Source: Winogradskyella alexanderae (GTDB taxonomy: Bacteria; Bacteroidota; Bacteroidia; Flavobacteriales; Flavobacteriaceae). Taken from it: a stretch of DNA of 64,000 bases. The stretch's first letter is position 1, and each line of letters opens with the position of its first letter. Both the position numbers and the translations under genes were made by a program. Under the pieces are notes generated by a model. The model made no database searches. It saw only the letters and a program-made list of their open reading frames with translations, and was not told the DNA's origin. The stretch covers positions 62,001 to 126,000 of the forward strand of contig NZ_JAIUJR010000004.1 of NCBI RefSeq assembly GCF_020166335.1. The letters run 5' to 3'. Positions 57,018 to 64,000 of this stretch are shown here, one piece after another.

Positions 57018-58250
57018 TTATGAATCTTTATATTCTACTTTTTCATTTTTAAATAAAAGCGCAAAAAGCACTAGAACAACCGCAGCAAAAACAGAAGGAA
57101 ATACCCAAATATCTTTCCAGCTGTGTACACCTTCACTTATTAGATTCTTATCTACAATTTGACCAGCCACCCAAAAACCTATTAACATACCAATACCATA
57201 AGTTGCAAGAGTAATTAATCCTTGCGCTGCACTTTTTACTTTTTCACCTGCCTTAGAATCTGTATAAATCTGACCAGAAACAAAGAAGAAATCATAACAA
57301 ATACCATGAAGAGCGATGCCTAGAATAATCATAAAAAATAGCTCTCCTGTATTACCATATGCAAACAGTAAATATCTTATAGTCCAAGCTAACATTCCAA
57401 ATAAAATGGTCTTTTTAAATCCATATTTCTTGAAAAAGAATGGTAGAAGTAGCATAAATAATACTTCAGACATTTGTCCTAAAGAGGCCCAAGCCGTTGA
57501 ATTCTCAACTTGTGACTCTGTTAAAAATGGACTTATATTTTGATAATAGAACGCCAATGGAATACAGATTAAAACAGATGATAAAAAGAACACTAGAAAG
57601 TTTCTATCCTTAAGCAGGTTAAGTGCATCAAGACCTAATATATCTGCTAACTTAACCTCATCATCCTTACTTCTACTTGGTGGTGTTTTTGGCAGTGTAA
57701 AGCTAAATATACCAAGTATAGCAGAAGCAATAGCCACCATTAAAAAGGTATTGGATAGCATGCCTTTACCAATGTTTTCCATGGAATCCCATTTAAACAC
57801 AAAACTTATTACTAATCCTGCAACTATCCATCCTACTGTTCCCCAAACTCTAACAAATGGGAATTGTTTTGCGGGATCATCCATTTGATTAAAAGAAACT
57901 GAATTTACCAAAGCTAAAGTTGGCATGTAAGCAATCATGTAACCTAATACATAAGGATAGAACACACCAAATTCTGTTGTTTGAGACATTAAATACATCA
58001 GAACTGCTCCAATCAGGTGCAATAAACCAAGTATTTTTTCTGCATTAAAAAATCGATCGGCAATAAGACCAATAATGAATGGTGCTATTATTGCACCCCA
58101 AGATTGTGTTGAATATGCCATTGCCGTTTCAGCACCAGATGCACTTAAATTGTTTCCCAGAAATGATCCCATTGTCACAAACCATCCTCCCCAAATAAAA
58201 AACTCGAGAAACATCATAAAGGATAATTTGGCTGCTATAGTTGACTTCAT
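57018..58250 (-). CDS. MFS transporter of the nucleoside/sugar:proton symporter type
   Basis: A 410-residue inner-membrane protein with 12 predicted helices, resembling the NupG group. It has the N-terminal FFIWGGWFVTMGSFLGNNL, the loop-2 motif GLIADRFFNAEKILGLLH and, in the second half, FFLSSVLICIPLAFYYQNIS and GLFFMIILG-like FFMIILGIALHGICYDFFFVSGQIY. In Bacteroidota many NupG-like proteins sit in sugar or inositol catabolic loci, so the substrate here may be a glycoside or a keto-sugar rather than a nucleoside. It lies 5 bases before the oxidoreductase gene. Confidence 0.88.
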   Translation of the reverse strand: MKSTIAAKLSFMMFLEFFIWGGWFVTMGSFLGNNLSASGAETAMAYSTQSWGAIIAPFIIGLIADRFFNAEKILGLLHLIGAVLMYLMSQTTEFGVFYPYVLGYMIAYMPTLALVNSVSFNQMDDPAKQFPFVRVWGTVGWIVAGLVISFVFKWDSMENIGKGMLSNTFLMVAIASAILGIFSFTLPKTPPSRSKDDEVKLADILGLDALNLLKDRNFLVFFLSSVLICIPLAFYYQNISPFLTESQVENSTAWASLGQMSEVLFMLLLPFFFKKYGFKKTILFGMLAWTIRYLLFAYGNTGELFFMIILGIALHGICYDFFFVSGQIYTDSKAGEKVKSAAQGLITLATYGIGMLIGFWVAGQIVDKNLISEGVHSWKDIWVFPSVFAAVVLVLFALLFKNEKVEYKDS

Positions 58251-58258
58251 GTATAAAA

Positions 58259-59215
58259 TTAGTTAGCATGTTTTTTAAGCAAAGCAAGGGTAGATTTGAT
58301 ACCTTCGCGCTCGTTAAGTGTTTCGTGCTCATATTCGATACTGATATAGCCATCGTAATTTGATTCTTTTACGATTTTCATGAAACGTTCAAAATCTAAT
58401 GTAGTCTCGTTTCCATTTTCATCAAACGCATAAGCCTTTGCACTAACGGCTTGTGCTTTCTTCATTAATTGTGTAAATCCCTCATATTTATCTGGATATT
58501 CCTCAGCGCAATCACTCCATTTTTCATTAGTAACACGCTTTATACACCAATTACCAAAATCAGCGAGAGTCCCACAATTTGGCATATTCACCTTTTCTAT
58601 TATTGGCATTAATAGCCTTGGGTCCGAAGAATACCAACCATGATTTTCTGCTAATACACTAATATTTTTTGTTGCTGCATATTCTGACAAACGTTTTAAT
58701 CCATCATAGGTTGTTTCTGTCCATTCATCTGGGTCATAAGAACCAAAAGTGTTTACCCGTATGGCATGACAACCTAAATAAGCAGCCGCGTCAACATACT
58801 TTTTATGCATTTCAATGGCAGCATCTCTTTTATCTTCATCACTATCGGATAGATCTCCTGCGTGATCTACCATAATAAGTACATTAGTTATATCATGCTT
58901 CTCGCTTTCTTCCTTCCAACGTTCAACAACGGCATCTAGGCCCATACTATCAATTTGTGGTTCGTATAGTTGATTAACCCATTCCACGGCGTCAAAACCT
59001 AACTCTTTGGCAGTTTTTGGAAAATCAAAAGGATCTAATTTTCCTGTCTCAATTTCTCTATGCAATGACCATTGAGCAAGTGAATACAAATATTCCTTAC
59101 CTTTATTTGTTTCTTCCTGTTTATCTTTTGTCATTTCCGTATCTTTTTTTTGATCTTGACAACCCATTAATAAAGTTAATACTAAGGTCATTACGAAAAA
59201 GTGAATTCGTCTCAT
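58259..59215 (-). CDS. Exported TIM-barrel sugar isomerase/epimerase lipoprotein
   Basis: A 318-residue protein with a lipobox signal LTLLMGC (cysteine 19) and an AP2EC TIM barrel: SLAQWSLHREIETGKLDPFDF, GFDAVEWVNQLYE, ISVLAENHGWYSSDP (a metal glutamate), ADFGNWC and YDGYISIEYEHETLNEREGIKSTLALL. The lipoprotein signal places it in the periplasm or on the membrane, unlike its cytoplasmic paralogue at 54811. Membrane-attached versions occur next to GMC/DUF1080 pairs in Bacteroidota, in line with oxidation and breakage occurring outside the cytoplasm. First gene of the minus-strand operon. Confidence 0.9.
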   Translation of the reverse strand: MRRIHFFVMTLVLTLLMGCQDQKKDTEMTKDKQEETNKGKEYLYSLAQWSLHREIETGKLDPFDFPKTAKELGFDAVEWVNQLYEPQIDSMGLDAVVERWKEESEKHDITNVLIMVDHAGDLSDSDEDKRDAAIEMHKKYVDAAAYLGCHAIRVNTFGSYDPDEWTETTYDGLKRLSEYAATKNISVLAENHGWYSSDPRLLMPIIEKVNMPNCGTLADFGNWCIKRVTNEKWSDCAEEYPDKYEGFTQLMKKAQAVSAKAYAFDENGNETTLDFERFMKIVKESNYDGYISIEYEHETLNEREGIKSTLALLKKHAN

Positions 59216-59242
59216 GAATTTTAAAAAAATTGAATTGTTTAA

Positions 59243-59254
59243 TGTTAGTTAGTA
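59243..59254 (-). promoter_or_regulatory. Leader motif TACTAACTAACA
   Basis: The minus strand reads TACTAACTAACA, 27 bases before the start of the TIM-barrel lipoprotein gene. It resembles the motif on the plus strand ahead of the divergent GMC gene. Confidence 0.35.
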
Positions 59255-59405
59255 CTTAATAATTCTTAAGGACCATAAACTTAATTTGAATTTTGAGAAA
59301 ATCCTATTTATGTCAGATTTTTTCATCGTTTTTGCTAAAAAAATTACTAATATTATAAGATAATTATAATTATACATCAGTTGTCCTAAAAATGCAGCAA
59401 CTGTC

Positions 59406-59421
59406 CAATACTAACTAACTA
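59406..59421 (+). promoter_or_regulatory. Shared leader motif CAATACTAACTAACTA
   Basis: The same 16 bases as at 50700-50715. It ends 4 bases before the ATG of the GMC oxidoreductase gene. It lies in a 210-base divergent intergenic region with no other clear feature apart from a long AT-rich stretch. Confidence 0.45.
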
Positions 59422-59425
59422 TAAT

Positions 59426-61123
59426 ATGATAAAAGAAACCGAATACGACGCAATTGTCGTAGGTACAGGTATTTCAGGCGGTTGGGCCGCAAAAGAATTA
59501 TGTGAAAAAGGCCTCAAGACACTTGTTCTAGAACGAGGCCGTATGGTAAAACATAGAGAAGATTATCCTACTGCCAATTTAGACCCATGGGACCTTCCAA
59601 ATGCAGATAGACCTACTCAAGAAGATATTAAACGACAAGAAAAACAACATAGAACAGGTTATACAACTCGACAAGCACACAAACATTTTTTTGTTGATGA
59701 TATTGACCATCCTTATAATGAAGACAAGCGTTTTGATTGGATGAGAGGTTATCATGTAGGAGGACGATCTTTAATGTGGGGACGCCAAAGCTATCGCCTT
59801 AGCGATATTGATTTCACTGCAAATCTAAGGGATGGTTATGGTGTAGACTGGCCGATTCGTTATAAAGATTTAGAACCTTGGTATGATTATGTTGAAGAAT
59901 ATATAGGAGTTAGTGGTGAAAATTTAGGACTTAAACAACTACCCGATGGAAAGTTCTTAAAACCAATGGAGCTTAATTGCGTAGAAACACATCTTAAAGA
60001 AAGTATTGCAAACAATTTTGATGACAGAGTTTTAACTATTGGTCGCACAGCACATATAACGGAAGGTACAAAGCCAGGCGCAGGAAGAATGAACTGCCAG
60101 TATAGGAATAGATGTATGAGAGGTTGCCCTTTCGGAGCTTACTTTAGCAGTAATTCGTCCACCTTGCCAGCAGCCGAGGCAACTGGCAATATGACCCTGA
60201 GACCATTTTCTATCGTGCATGAAGTTATTTATGACGACCAAACAAAGAAAGCAACTGGCGTAAAGGTAATTGATGCTGAAACGAATGAAACATTAGAATT
60301 TAAAGCAAAAGTCATCTTCTTGTGTGCATCGGCAATTGCATCAACCTACATTTTAATGAATTCAAAATCTAATCGCTTTCCAAATGGACTTGGCAATGAT
60401 TCTGGTGAATTAGGACACAATCTTATGGACCATCACTTTAAGGCTGGAGCTACTGGAAAGTTTGATGGTTTTAAGGATAAATACTATTCAGGTAGACGAC
60501 CAAATGGAGTATATATCCCAAGATTTAGAAATTTAGGGGGTACAACAGACTCAAAAGAATTTATACGCGGTTATGGTTACCAAGGTGGTGCCAGTCGTGA
60601 GGATTGGTCTGACAGTGTGCGGGAGCTGAGTTATGGTAAGGCGCTTAAAGAAGCTATTCTGAAACCAGGAGGTTGGACTATGGGCCTTACTGGATTTGGT
60701 GAAACCCTTCCATATCACGAAAACAGAATGTATTTAGATTATGACAAGAAAGACAAATGGGGACTACCAACCGTAACTTTTGATGCAGAGTTTAAGGAAA
60801 ATGAACTGAAAATGCGTGAAGACATGATTGCCCAAGCAATGTCTATGCTAGAGAAAGCAGGATTTAAAGATATTGAACCTATGGACTCCATTGGTGCGCC
60901 TGGTTTAGGCATTCACGAAATGGGTACTGCAAGAATGGGTAGAGATCCTAAAACCTCAGTATTAAATAAATTCAATCAAGTGCATAGCGTAAAAAATGTA
61001 TATGTTACCGATGGAGCAGCAATGACTTCTGCTGGATGCCAGAACCCTTCATTAACATACATGGCTTTGACAGCTAGAGCAGCAGAGCACGCAGTTAACG
61101 AATTAAAAAAAGGCAATCTATAA
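59426..61123 (+). CDS. GMC-family oxidoreductase (glycoside 3-dehydrogenase large subunit-like)
   Basis: A 565-residue FAD enzyme. Dinucleotide-binding motif VVGTGISGGWAAKELCEKG (10-28), GRSLMWGRQSYRLSDIDF, the substrate-domain CRYR-like MNCQYRNRCMRGCPFGAYF, and the C-terminal catalytic region GIHEMGTARMGRDP and GAAMTSAGCQNPSLTYMALTARAA. Together with the small subunit encoded next, the pattern matches membrane-linked glucoside 3-dehydrogenases and related gluconate/2-keto enzymes, passing electrons to a cytochrome or quinone. No signal peptide is visible. Export, if any, would be piggy-back with the small subunit, whose leader is Tat-like. Confidence 0.92.
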   Translation: MIKETEYDAIVVGTGISGGWAAKELCEKGLKTLVLERGRMVKHREDYPTANLDPWDLPNADRPTQEDIKRQEKQHRTGYTTRQAHKHFFVDDIDHPYNEDKRFDWMRGYHVGGRSLMWGRQSYRLSDIDFTANLRDGYGVDWPIRYKDLEPWYDYVEEYIGVSGENLGLKQLPDGKFLKPMELNCVETHLKESIANNFDDRVLTIGRTAHITEGTKPGAGRMNCQYRNRCMRGCPFGAYFSSNSSTLPAAEATGNMTLRPFSIVHEVIYDDQTKKATGVKVIDAETNETLEFKAKVIFLCASAIASTYILMNSKSNRFPNGLGNDSGELGHNLMDHHFKAGATGKFDGFKDKYYSGRRPNGVYIPRFRNLGGTTDSKEFIRGYGYQGGASREDWSDSVRELSYGKALKEAILKPGGWTMGLTGFGETLPYHENRMYLDYDKKDKWGLPTVTFDAEFKENELKMREDMIAQAMSMLEKAGFKDIEPMDSIGAPGLGIHEMGTARMGRDPKTSVLNKFNQVHSVKNVYVTDGAAMTSAGCQNPSLTYMALTARAAEHAVNELKKGNL

Positions 61124-61133
61124 ACTAATACTT

Positions 61134-61772
61134 ATGAAAAGAAGAGAAGCTATAAAAGGATTAGGATTATCTTTCGGAGCTCTACTTGTCGGGCCAGGTG
61201 CATTAAGTTTATTACAAAGTTGTGCTCAAGAAACAGGCCCAATTTGGGAACCAACCTTTTTCGCAAAGAACCAAGTACAATTCCTAAATAAAGTAACCGA
61301 CATAATATTGCCAAAAACTCCAGATTCACCGGGAGCTACAGAGGTTAATGTTCCACAGTTTATTGATAAGTTTATAAAACAAGTTTATGAAGGAGAGGAA
61401 CAGCAGATTATGTCTCAAGGTATAAATTATTTAACTAGCATATTGTTGAATAAGAATGACATTGAAGATTTGGATTCCTTAGACCCTAAAGATATAGAAC
61501 CAATATTAGCTAAAGTTCTCAAAAAGTCTAAAGAAGAAGATGAAGAAATCTGGAAAGCTTACAACGAGGCTATGGAAAATGAATCGCAAATTGATGATGA
61601 TATGGCAAACTATATTGCCTTAAGTAATATTAGAAGCCTCTCAATATTTGCCTATAAAAATTCGGAATTTGTTGGTGAAGAAATATTGGCATACACGCCT
61701 GTTCCAGGTAAGCAAGAAGGTTGCATTGATCTTAGTGAAACAGGCGGTAAAGCCTACTCATTGTCATGGTAA
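61134..61772 (+). CDS. Gluconate 2-dehydrogenase subunit 3 family protein
   Basis: A 212-residue small subunit of a GMC dehydrogenase. The N-terminus MKRREAIKGLGLSFGALLVG is a twin-arginine-type signal followed by a hydrophobic stretch and a possible lipobox QSC. The body holds the family segments TDIILPKTPDSPGATEVNVPQFIDKFI and GCIDLSETGGKAYSLSW (C-terminal). It begins 10 bases after the GMC stop, so the subunits are made together. In the known dehydrogenases this subunit carries the complex across the membrane. Confidence 0.9.
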   Translation: MKRREAIKGLGLSFGALLVGPGALSLLQSCAQETGPIWEPTFFAKNQVQFLNKVTDIILPKTPDSPGATEVNVPQFIDKFIKQVYEGEEQQIMSQGINYLTSILLNKNDIEDLDSLDPKDIEPILAKVLKKSKEEDEEIWKAYNEAMENESQIDDDMANYIALSNIRSLSIFAYKNSEFVGEEILAYTPVPGKQEGCIDLSETGGKAYSLSW

Positions 61773-61785
61773 AAATAGTATAAAT

Positions 61786-62595
61786 ATGAAAGAGATCTTT
61801 AAATTGCTAAAATCTTGTTTTTTGTTTAGTTTATTTTTAATGGTGTCTTGTAATACAGATTCTAATAAAGAAGGACTGCCAGATGAAGAAAATTGGATTA
61901 ACCTGTTAGAAAAAAACAATTTAGATGATTGGACTGTTAAAGTAAAAGGTTATCCCGCTGGTGAAAATTATAATAATACATTTAAACTTGAAAATGGTGT
62001 TTTAAAGGTTGATTATTCTGGATATAATGATGAGTTTAATAATAGATTTGGTCATATATATTACAAAGAACCATTTTCCAACTATAAACTACGGTTGGAT
62101 TACAGATTTATAGGTAATCAAGTTGCAGACGCTGCCTCTTGGGCCTTTAAAAATAGTGGCGTTATGATTCACTGCGAAAATCCAAATCAAATAAGTCTAA
62201 ATCAAAATTTCCCAGTTTCCATTGAAGTACAATTGTTAGGTGGTGATGGCACAAATGACAGGCCTACGGCAAACCTTTGCACTCCAGGCACACATGTTGA
62301 AATTGATAACGAATTAGTAACTAATCATTGTATAAACTCAAATTCCCTGACATATCATGATGAACAATGGGTAAAACTGGAAATTGAGGTTTACAGTGAT
62401 TCTTTAGTTAAACACTTTATTAATGGTGAAAAAGTCATGGAATATACAAATCTTATTTACGGTGGTGAATTCGCTTCAGACGCATCAGTTCCTTTGGAAG
62501 GAGAACCCGTAAAATCTGGATATATTTCACTTCAAAGCGAAAGTCATCCAATAGAATTCAAGAACATTGAACTGTTAGAACTAGAGGATTTTTAA
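61786..62595 (+). CDS. DUF1080 lipoprotein, second copy
   Basis: 269 residues from the ATG at 61786, which is followed by a clean lipoprotein signal (cysteine 22 in MVSC). An upstream start in the same frame would begin inside the previous gene and is rejected. The DUF1080 domain reads WINLLEKNNLDDWTVKVKGYPAGENYNN, LRLDYRFIG, NSGVMIHCENPNQ, PVSIEVQLLGGDG and the C-terminal GYISLQSESHPIEFKNIELLEL. It is a diverged paralogue of the gene at 54054 and lies with the GMC enzyme, so it may act on the oxidised glycoside. Confidence 0.9.
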   Translation: MKEIFKLLKSCFLFSLFLMVSCNTDSNKEGLPDEENWINLLEKNNLDDWTVKVKGYPAGENYNNTFKLENGVLKVDYSGYNDEFNNRFGHIYYKEPFSNYKLRLDYRFIGNQVADAASWAFKNSGVMIHCENPNQISLNQNFPVSIEVQLLGGDGTNDRPTANLCTPGTHVEIDNELVTNHCINSNSLTYHDEQWVKLEIEVYSDSLVKHFINGEKVMEYTNLIYGGEFASDASVPLEGEPVKSGYISLQSESHPIEFKNIELLELEDF

Positions 62596-62607
62596 ATTAA
62601 TCCTCTA
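62582..62607. terminator. Inverted repeat covering both convergent stop codons
   Basis: TAGAGGATT (62582-62590) and AATCCTCTA (62599-62607) form a perfect 9-base stem with an 8-base loop. The loop contains the DUF1080 stop and the start of the glpK stop. There is no long T-run, so termination is only possible. Confidence 0.45.
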
Positions 62608-64000
62608 ACCAATTCTTACTTCTTTTTACTGCTTTATGCCATTGCTTTATCAATTTTAGTTGACCCTCTTTATTGGTGTTGGGTTCAAAAATTGCATCCT
62701 TTTCCCAATGTTTTTTGAGTTCCTTTTTGTTTTTAAACATTCCAACTGCTAATCCAGCAAGATATGCCGCACCTAAAGCTGTTGTTTCCAAATTTGTTGG
62801 CCTTATAACATCACATTCAAATATATCGGACTGTATTTGCAATAATAAATTATTAGCTGAGGCACCTCCATCTACGCGAAGTTCTTTGATTTTCATATTA
62901 GAATCGTTTTCCATGGCTTTCACAATATCATAAACTTGCAGTGCTATTCCTTCCAAGGTTGCTCTCGCAATATGTCCTTTTTTTGTGCCTCTTGAAATTC
63001 CCATAATACTGCCTCTTGCATAAGGATCCCAGTAAGGTGCTCCCAATCCAGTAAAAGCAGGTACCACGATAACATTGTCACTATTTGGTACAGAACTAGC
63101 TAAGGCTTCAATTTCTTTAGCATGATCAATTAAATTTATTCCATCTCTTAGCCATTGCACAGCAGCTCCTCCTACAAAAACACTACCTTCGAGTGCATAA
63201 TAGGTCTTTCCATTTATTTGCCAAGCAATAGTTGTGAGTAATTGATTTTGTGACAAAACAGGTTTTTTACCGGTATTCATTAGCAAAAAGCAACCTGTAC
63301 CGTAAGTATTCTTTGCCATTCCCTTTTTTGTACAAAGCTGACCAAATAAAGCAGCTTGTTGATCACCTGCTATTCCAGCTATTGGAATTTCTGCGCCGAA
63401 CAGTCTTGTATATCCATATATTTCAGAGGAGGATTTTACTTCTGGTAAAATATCTTTTGGTATATCGAATAACTCAAGAAGTTTTCTATCCCATTTAAGG
63501 GTACGGATATTAAACAACATTGTTCTTGAAGCATTGCTTACATCTGTAACAAAAACGTCACCATCAGTTAGCTTATAAATCAACCAGGTATCAACTGTTC
63601 CAAAACATAACTTACCCTCCTTCGCTAATTCCATAGCACCTTCGACATTTTTCAATAGCCATCGCAATTTTGTTGCAGAGAAATAGGCATCAATAATCAA
63701 ACCTGTTTTTTCTTGAATCATCTCCTCATGACCTTTTGCTTTTAATTCGTCACAATAAGAAGCCGTTCTGCGGTCTTGCCATACAATAGCATTATGGATT
63801 GGTTCGCCTGTATCACGATTCCAAACAATGGTAGTTTCTCTTTGATTGGTGATACCTATACCTGCAACATCTTCAACGTCAATATTTTTTGAAAGCACAG
63901 ATTCAATGGTCTTTAATTGTGATTCCCAAATGGCTTTAGGATTGTGTTCTACCCAACCATTTTTAGGAAAGATTTGTTCAAAATCCTGTTGTGATGTTTC
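62597..64000 (-). CDS. glpK: Glycerol kinase, 5' end beyond the window
   Basis: An open frame to the right edge, at least 467 residues; the family has about 500, so about 30 N-terminal residues are missing. Visible motifs are [86 protein letters not shown] and [20 protein letters not shown]. It phosphorylates glycerol to glycerol 3-phosphate. Methionine-like starts within the window are internal, because the frame upstream ([17 protein letters not shown]) is clear family sequence. It is convergent with the DUF1080 gene. Confidence 0.97.
   Translation of the reverse strand, partial: ETSQQDFEQIFPKNGWVEHNPKAIWESQLKTIESVLSKNIDVEDVAGIGITNQRETTIVWNRDTGEPIHNAIVWQDRRTASYCDELKAKGHEEMIQEKTGLIIDAYFSATKLRWLLKNVEGAMELAKEGKLCFGTVDTWLIYKLTDGDVFVTDVSNASRTMLFNIRTLKWDRKLLELFDIPKDILPEVKSSSEIYGYTRLFGAEIPIAGIAGDQQAALFGQLCTKKGMAKNTYGTGCFLLMNTGKKPVLSQNQLLTTIAWQINGKTYYALEGSVFVGGAAVQWLRDGINLIDHAKEIEALASSVPNSDNVIVVPAFTGLGAPYWDPYARGSIMGISRGTKKGHIARATLEGIALQVYDIVKAMENDSNMKIKELRVDGGASANNLLLQIQSDIFECDVIRPTNLETTALGAAYLAGLAVGMFKNKKELKKHWEKDAIFEPNTNKEGQLKLIKQWHKAVKRSKNWLED

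Noticed and set aside
63896..63898. A GTG codon inside glpK that could be taken as the gene start.
   Set aside because: Clear glycerol kinase sequence ([17 protein letters not shown]) continues upstream in the same frame to the window edge, so the gene is cut, not short.
1..64000. Search for CRISPR arrays, insertion sequences, integrases and phage genes.
   Set aside because: No spaced direct repeats of CRISPR size, no transposase or integrase motifs, and no paired terminal repeats were found.

Overview
The window is an AT-rich chromosomal segment that looks like a marine member of the Flavobacteriaceae (Bacteroidota). The evidence is a type IX secretion C-terminal signal, Bacteroidota-type TAnnTTTG promoter elements, an FtsZ with a very long acidic linker, a mevalonate-pathway gene pair including a GYDIA-type GHMP kinase, and flavobacterial gene orders such as surE-lpxB-comEC and coaX-OMP-TPR-lptC. 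I see no insertion sequence, prophage, integrase or CRISPR array. Coding density is high. No gene-free stretch exceeds 300 bases; the longest is 24240-24524, which holds the mraZ control region.

Layout. 1-8010: surface-polysaccharide sugar-nucleotide genes (gmd and a UDP-glucuronate decarboxylase) flank an accessory cassette of a T9SS-exported protein, a 51-residue exported-peptide gene, an HPr-kinase-like protein, a nucleotidyltransferase and a small outer-membrane barrel. The left edge holds a frameshifted four-helix-bundle gene. 8119-8651: tRNA-Arg and yqeY. 8803-24239: a complete Bacteroidota dcw (division and cell wall) cluster on the minus strand, mraZ-rsmH-ftsL-ftsI-murE-mraY-murD-ftsW-murG-murC-ftsQ-ftsA-ftsZ, mostly with overlapping ends, lacking murF and ddl. 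It is preceded by three perfectly spaced MraZ boxes. 24525-34512: alpha/beta hydrolase, engB, a lone Opp-type permease, the Prc protease, surE-lpxB-NlpC/P60-comEC and a thioredoxin-like protein. 34631-40771: peptide transporter plus dipeptidyl peptidase, then HMG-CoA reductase plus GHMP kinase. 40821-48572: an envelope-biogenesis run (SurA/PpiD-type isomerase, CNNM/CBS protein, small membrane protein, LptC, TPR protein, outer-membrane barrel, CoaX). tRNA-Phe follows.

48787-64000 is a carbohydrate-use region: a GH13 sucrose-phosphorylase-like enzyme, a sodium/solute symporter and a GH13 alpha-glucosidase. Next comes a divergent eight-gene locus with the parts of a 3-keto-glycoside route: GMC oxidoreductase with its small subunit, two DUF1080 proteins, two TIM-barrel isomerase/epimerases, a Gfo/Idh/MocA oxidoreductase and an MFS transporter. 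A partial glycerol kinase ends the window. There is no SusC/SusD pair, which points to small sugars or glycosides as substrates.

The best candidate for an undescribed system is the peptide, HPr-kinase-like and nucleotidyltransferase cassette at 3994-6360. It resembles a ribosomally made, modified peptide locus: a Tat-like leader, a possible 12-residue product after an AQA site, and a kinase whose N-terminus may carry a PqqD-like fold.
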